This document shows, piece after piece, positions 1-8,742 of a stretch of 64,000 bases of DNA (its first letter is position 1; the number at the start of each line of letters is the position of its first letter). Origin of the DNA: UBA8438 sp963934795 (GTDB lineage: Bacteria > Acidobacteriota > Vicinamibacteria > Vicinamibacterales > UBA8438); NCBI GenBank assembly GCA_963934795.1, contig CAWWAF010000005.1, forward strand, positions 1 to 64,000. The letters are read 5' to 3'. Both the position numbers and the translations under genes were made by a program. Below the pieces are notes generated by a model. That model was given only the letters and a program-made list of their open reading frames with translations. It was not told the DNA's origin and did no database searches.

Positions 1-110
1 GGTGACAGCACGGGTCGCGTGACGCTCTAGTTGCCCGAACGATTCGGTCTTCTTCACCATCCGCACGACCGTGACCCCTTCGTGAGGAACGACCAGCAGG
101 AGAGTGCATC

Positions 111-1574
111 ATGAGATGCCAGCCGTTCGACCGCATCATGCCGTCGGCGACCATACTCGGCCTGGTTCTGGTGGCCGGTTCGCCCGCCGCTGGCCAGTCG
201 CGGACCAGTTCCTCAAGCGGCGCGATCTATGTCTCCGCTGACGCCGCAGCCGATGGCGATGGCACACCACGCAACCCGTTCCTCTCGCTGACCCAGGCCG
301 AAGCGGCATCGGCGGCCGGCGACACGATTTTTCTGGTGGCCAGTGCGCGTGGTGCAGCCCTGAACGGCGGGATCACCCTGAAGCCGCGGCAGAGACTCAT
401 CGGAGTGGGTGCAAACGGCGAACTGCGTGAACATGTGGATGAACGCGTGCGCCTGACCAACTCGACGCCGTTACCAGGCGGGATCATGGTGCACTTGTCC
501 GAACGAAACGAGGTGGCCGGCATCCACTTCATGAACATGGGCAACGCGGCCATCGCCGGTCACGGCCGCAACTACTCCGGCGCATACATCCATCACGCCA
601 CGTTTACCGGGAACGCCGAGGAACATGTCGAGGACGAACGTGGGCTCGTGTATGCGATCAGCTTTGACACGGACGCAGGGGCGGTTGACGACATCAGGGT
701 GGAGGACAGCACGTTTGCGGATGGCGAGGACCTCGGGGCCATTCGGGTCTTCCAGTCGGGGGAAAGCCGTGGTCACTACCGATTCCGTGGGAACGCTTTC
801 TCCGACCTCGGTGGGCGCGCCTACTTCGTCCGGACACAACACCGCAGCCACGTGGAAACCATCATCCTTGATTCGACGGCGGACAACATTGGCCGGGGTG
901 AGCGGAACTCGGACAGCATCATTCCCTACCTCATGGGCCAATCGGAGCAGGTCATGCTCGTGCGCAACTACCACTTCCAGAACACCAACCAGGAAGGTAG
1001 CGCCTCCAATACCGGCATCGAGGCGTACCTGTTCGGGTCGCCTCGACCGGACGAGGCGAACTGGTGTACGGGATGCAAGTTGACGCTGAAGATCCTCGAT
1101 AGCGTGATCGAGAACGCGGTGACCGATCCGATCCAGTTCTCGAATTCGGGCACGAACTCCGAATTGTCGTATGAGATCAGAAATACGAGGGTCAGCGGCG
1201 GCGACCCTCGCCAGGGCGGGGGTGGCATCTCACTGAACGTCCAGGGGGCTCCTGACAGTGGCGGCAGCACGACGCTCCTCGTGGAAGACAGCGACGTCAT
1301 CGGGACGACTGGCTACGGATTCACGCTGAACCGTCTTGGCGACAGTGACGGCCATACCGTGACCGTTGATCTCGGCGGGGGCGTCTTGGGAAGCCGGGGC
1401 CACAATCGATTCATCGACAACGAGAAGGGGACGATGCGGGTCCCTCCGAGCCGCATTTCCGCGCAACATAACTGGTGGGACGGTGCCGCACCGACGGTCT
1501 ACGACAGCGACGACCGGCCGACCGATGCCAGACAGCTCCTCGTCGCGCCAATGCTGCCGGCCGATCCTCGGTGA
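111..1574 (+). CDS. Secreted right-handed parallel beta-helix repeat protein
   Basis: The product is 487 residues. It starts with a Sec-type signal peptide (about residues 1-28, cleavage near AAG-Q). The segment after it has the pattern typical of pectate-lyase-like/PbH1 beta-helix proteins: IYVSADAAADGDGT, then NPFLSLTQAE and GDTIFLV. The rest is rich in N, D and G with short beta-strand repeats such as VEDSTF and VEDSDV, as expected of a beta-helix. Family members bind or cleave polysaccharides, or are adhesins; no catalytic site can be named here, so the substrate is unknown. The start is supported by an AGGAG ribosome site at 98-102, eight bases before the ATG. It is the only plus-strand gene before 4.5 kb. 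Confidence 0.8.
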   Translation: MRCQPFDRIMPSATILGLVLVAGSPAAGQSRTSSSSGAIYVSADAAADGDGTPRNPFLSLTQAEAASAAGDTIFLVASARGAALNGGITLKPRQRLIGVGANGELREHVDERVRLTNSTPLPGGIMVHLSERNEVAGIHFMNMGNAAIAGHGRNYSGAYIHHATFTGNAEEHVEDERGLVYAISFDTDAGAVDDIRVEDSTFADGEDLGAIRVFQSGESRGHYRFRGNAFSDLGGRAYFVRTQHRSHVETIILDSTADNIGRGERNSDSIIPYLMGQSEQVMLVRNYHFQNTNQEGSASNTGIEAYLFGSPRPDEANWCTGCKLTLKILDSVIENAVTDPIQFSNSGTNSELSYEIRNTRVSGGDPRQGGGGISLNVQGAPDSGGSTTLLVEDSDVIGTTGYGFTLNRLGDSDGHTVTVDLGGGVLGSRGHNRFIDNEKGTMRVPPSRISAQHNWWDGAAPTVYDSDDRPTDARQLLVAPMLPADPR

Positions 1575-1621
1575 CGGCATGCGACGCGCGTCGCACGCAC
1601 AGAGGCGCTTCGGGCCGCCGT

Positions 1622-1948
1622 TCAGTCAAGCACGCTGAGTAGCGAACTGGAGTCATCCGTCCACACGAGGCTCTGGGGTGCCTCGCGCGGCCAGTACGTG
1701 GCATGCGGCGTCAACCGCTCGGTCGCCACGCCATTCGAGGTGACCACCACCCACGTAGATCCGGAATCTTCCTCTCCCGGCGGGTCGCTGGAGAACATCA
1801 GAAAACGCTTGTCGAAGGCCTCGACCGCCCCGCGGACGACCGGACGCAAATTCAGATGCGTGTTCGAGACATGCACGATCAATACACCGTCCTCGCGCAG
1901 GTGTTGCCAATACAGAAAAGCATGCACGTGGTCCAGAGGCCATGTTCC
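1622..1948 (-). pseudogene. C-terminal remnant of a spermidine-synthase-like (MFS-fused type) protein
   Basis: About 108 codons are open, directly downstream of, and in the same frame as, the TAA that ends the small membrane protein at 1949. The residues match the end of the spermine/spermidine-synthase-like domain of large MFS-fused proteins: DGVLIVHVSNTHLNL, then WVVVTSN, and finally WTDDSSSLLSVL. Intact members are several hundred residues long and begin with membrane segments and a SAM-binding fold. Neither is present upstream, where a different gene starts at once. The only internal start is a GTG at 1925-1927 without a visible ribosome site. The likely history is a deletion that removed everything but the last tenth of the gene. 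Function is presumably lost. Confidence 0.65.
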
Positions 1949-2296
1949 TTAGGCCCCCAAAGTCAGCACCGCGGTCGTGGTGTATACCGTCACGGTGAAA
2001 GCGAGGTAGACGTAGACCCACGCCATTGCTCGTAGGCCGGCCTGGATGCCACGGATGACGGATGCAATCAGAAGAGTCAGATGTAAAAGGGCCGACACCA
2101 CAAGCCCGATGAAGAGGAGGGTCACGAGCACCATCCCGACGTCCTGTCCAACCAGTTGCCTGGAGTCCGTCATCACGATTGTCGCCCCGACCAGGGCGGT
2201 TGCCAGCGACAGCAGCGCACCCATCCACATGCCTGCGAAAATCAGACGGTCCGCTGCGGAACCGGAGGATACCGCGGTCATCGGCCTATGCTCCAT
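1949..2296 (-). CDS. Small three-helix membrane protein, unknown function
   Basis: The product is 115 residues with three clear hydrophobic segments at about residues 19-41, 54-77 and 88-112, separated by short polar loops. No family is recognised. The stop codon is followed in the same frame by the spermidine-synthase-like remnant, so the C-terminus of this protein may itself have been set by the deletion junction. It follows the beta-propeller gene on the same strand after about 110 bases and may be transcribed with it. A second ATG at 2279-2281 is an alternative start. Confidence 0.55.
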   Translation of the reverse strand: MEHRPMTAVSSGSAADRLIFAGMWMGALLSLATALVGATIVMTDSRQLVGQDVGMVLVTLLFIGLVVSALLHLTLLIASVIRGIQAGLRAMAWVYVYLAFTVTVYTTTAVLTLGA

Positions 2297-2407
2297 GTCG
2301 CCAAGATCCTACGCCCAAACGGACGGAGCACTACGAGGCGGTGTGCTTTCGGGAGGATTCATCCGGATGTCGGTGGAAGCGACAGCCAACGCCGAACGAG
2401 CGCCTGC

Positions 2408-3706
2408 CTACTGCGCCCCGAGGTCGAGGGCGACGATCCGCTCGCGGTCGCGCGCGTACAGTGTGGTCCCGGCGAGGGTCGGCACCGTCCAGGTACGGGT
2501 CGCGAACAGCGGGGTCGTGGCCAGCGTCTCGAGCCCGTTTGGACTCAGGCGCACCAGCGACAGATCCCCGTCTTCCTCCATCAGTATCGCCTTACCGTCG
2601 CCGTAGACGAGACTGGCGCGGCTGAACCCACGCTCGCGCCAGGCGGTTTCGCCAGACTCCATGTGGGTCGCGGTCAGAATGGCGGTCGCGCCCTGACCGT
2701 TGGTACCGTAGATGAAGTCGCCGATCTTCAGGACATTCAGGAACGTAAAGCGCAACTGACGGTCGTCCCACAGCAGTTCCGTATGCACGATGTCGCCATC
2801 GGGCACCAACCTGATGGCTTGGCTCCCTCCGATGTACCCGGAGGAAATGAACAACACGCCGCTAGCCTCGTCGTAGTTCGGAATCTGAAAATTGAAATCA
2901 TTGCCAGCGTCATGCGCGTGCGCCCAGATCACCTCGCCGGTATCGGGGTCCATGCCGAACACGGCCTGGCCCGCGAACACCACCGCATGCTGCCGCCCGG
3001 ACACGGTAATCACGCCCACCGGTGAGTGAGACACGAGAAAGCTACCGCTCTTCCACACCACCTCCCCGTCGCTCTGACGGAGCGCCATGACGGACTGCCC
3101 GGGCCCGCCGACCTGCAGGAGGATCGTGTCCTTGTAGGGCATTGGGGTAATGCCGGATCCCGGCTTGATCATCGACCGAATGAGCAGCGGAGGCGCGCCG
3201 AAGTCGGTAATCAAGTTCTTCGACCAGAGCACGTCACCAGTCTCCGGGTCGAAGGCATGCAACTCCTTGTTGCTCCCCATCGTAAACAGGCGGCCATCGG
3301 TCAGTAACGGTGTGGCGTGCGGACCCGCCCCCTGGTCGAAGTCCTGGTTCTTCGATGCGTACGAGTACTCCCACAAGGTGTCGCCACTCGCGGCGTCCAG
3401 CGCGATCACGCTCTCGGTCGCGGTCCACGGCGCGCCGCCGCCTGCGCCGGACTCACGATACATGGTGAACAACCGTCCATCAGCCACGAGAATCGATGTG
3501 TGACCGGCCCCCAGAGGGCGGCTCCAGAGTTCCGGCGGGCCCGTCTCGGGCCAGGCCTCCGCCAGTCCGGTGGACTCCACCATGAAGTCACCCTGTGGTC
3601 CGCCCCACTGCCGCCACTCGCCCTCCTGGGCGCCAGCCAGCAAGGGCGAGGCAAGCGAACAGAGTACCGTGGAGGCGGTCAGGAGGGAGGGGATCGCGTT
3701 TCGCAT
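2408..3706 (-). CDS. Secreted PQQ-like (BamB-type) beta-propeller protein
   Basis: The product is 432 residues from the ATG at 3704-3706. That start was chosen because a signal peptide follows at once (MRNAIPSLL..., cleavage near AGA-Q); the longer open frame upstream to 3826 lacks signal-peptide character. Propeller blades are visible as repeated A-x-D-x-x-[ST]-G-x-x-x-W units: ALDAASGDTLWEY, AFDPETGDVLWSK, GMDPDTGEVIWAH and HMESGETAW. This repeat is shared by quinoprotein dehydrogenases and the scaffold protein BamB. At this length, and without the dehydrogenase landmarks seen elsewhere in the window, it is more likely a non-catalytic or uncharacterised propeller. It lies 68 bases downstream of a small secreted protein on the same strand. 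Confidence 0.75.
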   Translation of the reverse strand: MRNAIPSLLTASTVLCSLASPLLAGAQEGEWRQWGGPQGDFMVESTGLAEAWPETGPPELWSRPLGAGHTSILVADGRLFTMYRESGAGGGAPWTATESVIALDAASGDTLWEYSYASKNQDFDQGAGPHATPLLTDGRLFTMGSNKELHAFDPETGDVLWSKNLITDFGAPPLLIRSMIKPGSGITPMPYKDTILLQVGGPGQSVMALRQSDGEVVWKSGSFLVSHSPVGVITVSGRQHAVVFAGQAVFGMDPDTGEVIWAHAHDAGNDFNFQIPNYDEASGVLFISSGYIGGSQAIRLVPDGDIVHTELLWDDRQLRFTFLNVLKIGDFIYGTNGQGATAILTATHMESGETAWRERGFSRASLVYGDGKAILMEEDGDLSLVRLSPNGLETLATTPLFATRTWTVPTLAGTTLYARDRERIVALDLGAQ

Positions 3707-3774
3707 GATGGCGTTCGGTTCATGGACGGTTCGGATGCTCGGCGGGCCAGAGCCCCCTTCTGCAAAGGCTGTGT

Positions 3775-4311
3775 CTAGGGCGTGCCCTGTGCAAAATCCT
3801 TGCACGGCATCGCCCACCCCTTGCATGGCCCCACCGGTGGCGCCATTGTGTAGACAAGTCGATTGCGGGTCTCTCCGTCCGGCGTGGTGGTGGCGACCTC
3901 GATGGTCAACGTGCTGCCATCGTCGCTCAAGGACATCACCTCGTGCATCGCCATGTCGCCCTGGGTGCCCTCGGCCACGAGCCGGTCACCATCCCACCGG
4001 GAAACGACCAACATCGACGTGTCCCGCCCCACCGGGATAGTGAGCGGTCCGGCGCCTGGCGTAAACGACCACGCCTTCACCCCATTGGTTTCGGCACCGA
4101 TGACGACGGTGCCGTTCGCCGCGTGAGTAATGAACAGGCGACCTGTGTCTTTACCACCACGACCGCCGCTGAAGGCAGGTTGTGTCACCTCGCTGGAATT
4201 CTGGTCCAGCGTCCACATCCCCGAAAAATCAGGCGATTGCGCAGCCACCGGACCGGCCAGCGCGAAGAACAACAGTCCTGACGTCAGCACCGCAACACGT
4301 GACACATCCAT
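3775..4311 (-). CDS. Small secreted protein with DFSGMW start motif (lipocalin-like, unknown function)
   Basis: The product is 178 residues from the ATG at 4309-4311, which places a signal peptide first (MDVSRVAVLTSG..., cleavage near VAA-Q). The mature protein begins PDFSGMWTLDQNSSE and is rich in short beta strands, suggesting a small beta-barrel. The same start motif (D-F-S-G-x-W) opens many exported Acidobacteria proteins, including the larger paralogous family in this window, but the two are otherwise different. The last 25 residues contain two cysteines and may form a disulfide. It is transcribed toward the propeller gene and may be in operon with it. No function can be assigned. Confidence 0.6.
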   Translation of the reverse strand: MDVSRVAVLTSGLLFFALAGPVAAQSPDFSGMWTLDQNSSEVTQPAFSGGRGGKDTGRLFITHAANGTVVIGAETNGVKAWSFTPGAGPLTIPVGRDTSMLVVSRWDGDRLVAEGTQGDMAMHEVMSLSDDGSTLTIEVATTTPDGETRNRLVYTMAPPVGPCKGWAMPCKDFAQGTP

Positions 4312-4418
4312 CTCCTCATCTACCTCTCCAACCGCCTCCAAATTGTCGACCAGCTTACCAGTGTGCTTGCTGACGGCCGGTTCTGCAAGCCCGGAGCGGC
4401 GGCCCCCCGGCGACCCAC

Positions 4419-4424
4419 TATAAT
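4419..4424 (+). promoter_or_regulatory. Possible -10 element (TATAAT) upstream of the DinB-like gene
   Basis: A perfect TATAAT stands in an otherwise GC-rich gap, 84 bases before the ATG at 4508. No TTGACA-like -35 box is seen 16-18 bases upstream, so this is a weak call. Confidence 0.3.
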
Positions 4425-4507
4425 CAGTGTTTGCTGAGCGCTGACGGCGACCGTCTTGCACCGCCATCGTTCGACCGCTATTTCGACAACAGGAGAATCG
4501 GAACCTC

Positions 4508-4990
4508 ATGCTCGCACACATTTTCCACGCATACGACCTTCAACTCAACAATGCCAAGCGGCTCGTCGGAAGCATCCCCGACGCCCTGATGTGCACCCAA
4601 CCGGCCGGGCTCGTCAACCATCCCACCTGGAGCCTCGGGCATCTCATCATGTCGGCGCACGGAGTCGGCGAAATGATCGGCATCGAGCCGTCGCCGCCTG
4701 AGGGCTGGAGCGAGCTGTTCAAGACCGGTGGCACGCCAAGCAGCGACCCCGCCGGCCAGCCAAGTAAGACCGAACTGATCGCCGAACTGGAGAGAGTGCA
4801 CGACGCGTGGAAGGCCGCACTGCCAGGAGTCGATGCCGCCGTACTGGACGCAGAGCACCCCAACGAAAAAACGCGGGCCTATTTTCCAACCGTCGGCGCA
4901 ATGGTCGTGTACATCATGACGTCCCACGAAATGGACCATCTGGGACAGGTCGTCGCGTGGCGCCGAGCCGCGGGGCTCGGAGCTGCATAG
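4508..4990 (+). CDS. DinB-like putative metal-dependent hydrolase
   Basis: The product is 160 residues. DinB/YfiT-type four-helix-bundle proteins bind a divalent metal through three histidines. Candidate ligands here are in HPTWSLGHLIMSAH near residue 40 and SHEMDHLGQV near residue 140. The length fits the family. Members act as thiol-dependent transferases or have unknown roles linked to DNA damage; the substrate here is unknown. It diverges from the small secreted protein gene at 4311 and precedes recQ on the same strand after a gap of about 135 bases. A second, clearly different DinB-like protein lies at 12473-12991. Confidence 0.75.
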   Translation: MLAHIFHAYDLQLNNAKRLVGSIPDALMCTQPAGLVNHPTWSLGHLIMSAHGVGEMIGIEPSPPEGWSELFKTGGTPSSDPAGQPSKTELIAELERVHDAWKAALPGVDAAVLDAEHPNEKTRAYFPTVGAMVVYIMTSHEMDHLGQVVAWRRAAGLGAA

Positions 4991-5125
4991 GCCAGCATCG
5001 CTCGCGTCGCAGTGCTCGCAACGGCCTCCGGACGAGGTCGTTGCGCTTTTTGCCATCTCGTCGCCCAGCCGCCTGACGCCGCCGCCACCGCGGACCGGCC
5101 AAGCGCTTGCAGGTAACCCCGTATC

Positions 5126-7024
5126 GTGACCGAGCCTGACCTCCCATCGACTGAACACGACTCCCAGTTGCACGACGCGCTGGCACGGTACTGGGGATAC
5201 CGAGAGTTCAGGCCGCTGCAGCGCGCCGCCATCGATGCCAACCTGCAGGGCCGTGACAGCGTGGTGGTGCTACCGACGGGCGGTGGCAAGTCGCTCTGCT
5301 TCCAAATGCCGGCACTGGTTCGCCCGAACCGGGGTCTGGGGCTCGTCGTATCGCCGCTCCTGTCCCTGATGAAGGATCAGGTGGACGGCCTGGTGGCGAG
5401 CGGCGTCTCCGCGGCGGCGCTAAACAGCTCGCTGGATGCAGACGAGCGCCGTCAGGTCTACCATGACCTCGACGCGGGGCGCTGCCAGCTGCTCTACGTC
5501 ACGCCGGAGCGACTGGTCGGCGACGGTGGCGACGGGTTTCGCACTCGACTGCGCGACTGGGGCGTCAGTTTCGTCGCGGTGGACGAGGCCCACTGCATCA
5601 GTCAATGGGGACACGAGTTCCGGCCCGAGTATCGACGGCTCGCCGAACTCCGCGATGATTTCCCTGACATCTCCATCCACGCGTTCACGGCGACCGCCAC
5701 GCTCCAGGTGCGAGAGGACATCGCGAGCCAGCTCGCGCTTCGTGACCCAGAGTTCCTGGTCGGCAACTTCGATCGCCCGAACCTCCACTACCGCGTCCTC
5801 CTGCGCGCGGGCCTGAAAGACCAGATTCGTCGCGTCGTGGACCGGCATCCCAACGAGGCCGGCATCATCTATTGCGTCTCTCGTAAAGAGGTCGAGAAGC
5901 TGGCGGCCTGGCTCGATGAGTCTGGGCACCGGGCGCTCCCCTATCACGCTGGGCTTCCGGACGCGACGCGGCGGCGCAATCAGGAAGCGTTCTTGCAGGA
6001 GCGAGTCGACGTCATGGTGGCGACCGTGGCGTTCGGCATGGGGATCGACCGCTCAAACATCCGCTACGTGATCCATGCGGGCTCCCCTCGCTCGGTCGAA
6101 CACTACCAACAGGAGTCTGGTCGGGCCGGCCGCGACGGCCTTGAGGCCGAGTGTGTCCTGCTGTACTCCGGGGCCGACTATGCACGCTGGCGCCAGATGC
6201 TGGAGCAGAGCGGTGAACTCTCGGATACGGCACGACGCCTGTTGCGAGACATGGAACGATATGCGGCCGGCACTCGATGCCGGCATCGGTTTCTTGTCGA
6301 GTATTTCGGCCAGGCGTTCGACCGCGACGACTGTGGCGCGTGCGATTGGTGCCTGGAAGAACTGGAGCGCGTGGCCGACCCGGTTACCCTGGCCCAAAAG
6401 ATTCTGTCGACGGTCGTCCGTACCGGCCAGAGCTGGGGCGTCGGGCACGTGATCGACGTCCTGCGTGGTCGTACGACAGAGCAGGTAACGGCGCGACGGC
6501 ACCACGAGCTGACAACGTTTGGTCTGCTCGCCGACTTGTCGATTGCCGAGCTGCGCGGCTACGTCGACCAGCTGACCCAGCAGGACTTGCTCGTGCGGAC
6601 CGACGGGCCCTACCCCGTCCTCCAGTTGACGGAAGACGGCGTGGGCACCCTCAAGGGTCAGACCGACGTCGCACTGTTTCGACAGCCACGACCGACCCCG
6701 AGTCAACGACGATCACGCCCCGAAGCTGACCCGGCCGCCTGGGACGGCGTCGACCGCGGGTTGTTCGAGGCCCTTCGCCAATGCCGGACCGAGGTGGCCC
6801 ACGCACGCGGGGTGCCGCCCTACGTCGTGTTCCACGACAACACGCTTCGCGACTTGGCGCGTCAGCGGCCCACGACGCCGGACGAATTGCTGGGCTGCTA
6901 CGGGATCGGTGCGCGGAAAGCTGAAGACCTGGGTCCGATCATCCTCGAGGTCATTCGCGACCACCGCGGAGAACCGAGTCTGGACGCGCCCCATGCACTC
7001 GACGACGACCACCAGCCTGGTTGA
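5126..7024 (+). CDS. recQ: ATP-dependent DNA helicase RecQ
   Basis: The product is 632 residues, close to the bacterial RecQ norm (about 610). The helicase core shows Walker A PTGGGKS (residues 50-56), the DEAH box D153-H156 followed by CISQWGH (the RecQ aromatic-rich loop), and motif VI QQESGRAGRDG. The RecQ zinc site is C385, C403, C406 and C409. A winged-helix RQC region follows, then a C-terminal HRDC domain (about residues 545-615, ending GIGARKAEDLG). RecQ unwinds DNA 3' to 5' in recombination and replication-fork repair. The start is a GTG at 5126; there is no strong ribosome site, so the exact start is less sure than the identity. Confidence 0.95.
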   Translation: MTEPDLPSTEHDSQLHDALARYWGYREFRPLQRAAIDANLQGRDSVVVLPTGGGKSLCFQMPALVRPNRGLGLVVSPLLSLMKDQVDGLVASGVSAAALNSSLDADERRQVYHDLDAGRCQLLYVTPERLVGDGGDGFRTRLRDWGVSFVAVDEAHCISQWGHEFRPEYRRLAELRDDFPDISIHAFTATATLQVREDIASQLALRDPEFLVGNFDRPNLHYRVLLRAGLKDQIRRVVDRHPNEAGIIYCVSRKEVEKLAAWLDESGHRALPYHAGLPDATRRRNQEAFLQERVDVMVATVAFGMGIDRSNIRYVIHAGSPRSVEHYQQESGRAGRDGLEAECVLLYSGADYARWRQMLEQSGELSDTARRLLRDMERYAAGTRCRHRFLVEYFGQAFDRDDCGACDWCLEELERVADPVTLAQKILSTVVRTGQSWGVGHVIDVLRGRTTEQVTARRHHELTTFGLLADLSIAELRGYVDQLTQQDLLVRTDGPYPVLQLTEDGVGTLKGQTDVALFRQPRPTPSQRRSRPEADPAAWDGVDRGLFEALRQCRTEVAHARGVPPYVVFHDNTLRDLARQRPTTPDELLGCYGIGARKAEDLGPIILEVIRDHRGEPSLDAPHALDDDHQPG

Positions 7025-7089
7025 CGAGTCCCTCTGAGTCCGCATGTTGTAGTACCGTTCGTTGTCCGTTTTCGGCCAAGGAGGCACCC

Positions 7090-8007
7090 GTGAGTCTCGT
7101 CTCGCCCGACGCTGCCCTACCCCACGTCCCCGTGCGTGAGGACACCGACACGCCACCCGAAACGCGGCGGGCCGCCTGGACCAATCTTCCGTTCCTCGGT
7201 ATGCATCTGGCCTGCGTGCTCGTGCTCTGGACCGGGATCAGCCCGACGGCAGCGTGGATCGGGCTGGCCACACTGCTGGTCCGCATGTTTGGACTGACCG
7301 GTGGGTACCACCGCTACTTCTGCCACCACTCGTTCAAGACGTCGCGAGTCTTCCAGTTCATGCTGGCCTGGGCCGGCGCTGCCGCGGCCCAGAAAGGGCC
7401 TCTCTGGTGGGCTGGACACCACCGTAGTCACCATCGGTACTCAGACACCGAGGCCGATGTGCATCCCCCAGGGGTCAAGGGTTTCTACTGGGCCCACATC
7501 GGCTGGGTCATGGCCGAAGCCAACGTGCGCACCAAGACCGAGTGGGTCCCGGATTGGCTCAAGTTCCGTGAACTGTCCTGGCTGGATCGCAACCACTATG
7601 TGGCACCGATCAGTCTGGCGGTTGGCCTGTTCGGACTTGGCACCTGGCTGAAAGCGGCACATCCCGAGCTGGGCACCTCAGGACTGCAGCTGCTCGCCGT
7701 CGCTTTTTTTCTGAGCACCACCGTGCTCTACCACGTGACGTTCGCCGTCAACTCGGTGGGTCACACGGTGGGTAGCCGCCGGTATGACACACGTGACGCC
7801 AGCCGCAACGGTCTGCTCCTCGCGTTGGTGACCGCCGGCGAGGGATGGCACAACAACCATCATCGGTATCCAACATCTGAGCGACAGGGTTTCTACTGGT
7901 GGGAAATCGACGCAACCCACTACGTCGTCGCGCTACTCGGTTGGGTGCGCGTCGTGTGGGATATCCGCGGACCATCCGCCGAAGTCCTGGCTGAAGGCCG
8001 TCAATAG
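7090..8007 (+). CDS. Fatty acid desaturase (acyl-CoA/acyl-lipid delta-9 type)
   Basis: The product is 305 residues from a GTG at 7090, chosen because AAGGAGG at 7078-7084 sits five bases before it. The three histidine boxes of membrane desaturases are complete: H74-RYFC-H79, then H111-RS-H114-H115 (preceded by H110), and H254-NN-H257-H258 in GEGWHNNHH. These bind the di-iron centre that inserts a cis double bond into a saturated acyl chain, using O2 and reduced electron carriers. Hydrophobic segments flank the boxes, as expected for an inner-membrane enzyme. The role is control of membrane fluidity and it implies aerobic growth. Its 3' end overlaps the convergent ydcF-like gene by seven bases. 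Confidence 0.92.
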   Translation: MSLVSPDAALPHVPVREDTDTPPETRRAAWTNLPFLGMHLACVLVLWTGISPTAAWIGLATLLVRMFGLTGGYHRYFCHHSFKTSRVFQFMLAWAGAAAAQKGPLWWAGHHRSHHRYSDTEADVHPPGVKGFYWAHIGWVMAEANVRTKTEWVPDWLKFRELSWLDRNHYVAPISLAVGLFGLGTWLKAAHPELGTSGLQLLAVAFFLSTTVLYHVTFAVNSVGHTVGSRRYDTRDASRNGLLLALVTAGEGWHNNHHRYPTSERQGFYWWEIDATHYVVALLGWVRVVWDIRGPSAEVLAEGRQ

Positions 8008-8708
8008 GACACACCCGCTTCCCGCACCCACGCGTCCAGACGAGTCGCCGCGGCCGATACCTTGAGCGGAACCGCCTGGGACGCAATGTCCCCCGAGACG
8101 GTGTACCGCTCCAGCCGCTGCAGTTCCCCGATCAGGCGGACGGCGAAGGCAACCCGGTCTCGATCTCGGTGCGCGGCCGCGGAACCGGCCGGGGGACAGC
8201 CCCGCACCATTACTTCCGGGTGCTGTTTCTTGAATGTCGCAAGGCAGCGTCGCGTCACAAACGGCTTGGAGACCAGGAGCGCGGACCGGGGCCGCTGGCC
8301 CACCGCGCGCAAGGCAGCCATCCCGAACCGGACGTTCTCGAGGGTGTTCCCGGCCTCCACCTCGATCGTAATGGCGTGTTCCGCGACCTTTTGCCGTATC
8401 AGCTCATCCCTGAAGACCAGGGCTTCCCCTTTCTCGAACACCTCAGCCGTCATCGGTCCGAACCGCCCGGTCACCAACACCGACGACGCGTGCCCCGCGC
8501 GGTACAACTCGGCCGCGCGCCGTGGCACCGCCAGATCCTGGCTGCCGAACACGAAAATTACGTCGCTGGGCGCGGGCCGATCCGCGCGCGCCAAATACTC
8601 CCAAATAGGCAGGACGACACGCTGAAACGCGGCCTCGTCGGGGCCGTTGACCGAATCAGGCGTGGGGACGTCTTGAGGGCCAACACGCATGCGGGCGTAC
8701 GCTATCAT
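8001..8708 (-). CDS. YdcF-like (DUF218) family protein
   Basis: The product is 235 residues. DUF218/YdcF proteins have a Rossmann-like fold and include SanA and YdcF of enteric bacteria, linked to envelope and peptidoglycan maintenance. Family hallmarks seen here are DVIFVFGSQDLAVPRRAAEL at about 48-67, then SSVLVTGRFG, the E-x-x-A-x-N-T-x-E-N segment (EVEAGNTLENV), and ALLVSKPFVTRRC. It lacks a membrane anchor or signal peptide, so it is probably cytoplasmic. It runs convergently into the desaturase gene, overlapping by seven bases, and diverges from the amidase gene. Confidence 0.8.
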   Translation of the reverse strand: MIAYARMRVGPQDVPTPDSVNGPDEAAFQRVVLPIWEYLARADRPAPSDVIFVFGSQDLAVPRRAAELYRAGHASSVLVTGRFGPMTAEVFEKGEALVFRDELIRQKVAEHAITIEVEAGNTLENVRFGMAALRAVGQRPRSALLVSKPFVTRRCLATFKKQHPEVMVRGCPPAGSAAAHRDRDRVAFAVRLIGELQRLERYTVSGDIASQAVPLKVSAAATRLDAWVREAGVSY

Positions 8709-8742
8709 GCTGTGGACGGCTAGGCTGTAGTCGGCCCCTCAG

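Noticed and set aside
1..110. Possible gene or regulatory site in the first 110 bases
   Set aside because: Apart from the AGGAG ribosome site at 98-102, no coding frame or clear promoter could be seen.
1653..2228. A 191-codon minus-strand frame across the remnant and membrane protein
   Set aside because: It is out of frame with both; composition is Arg/Gly-rich and no family is recognised.
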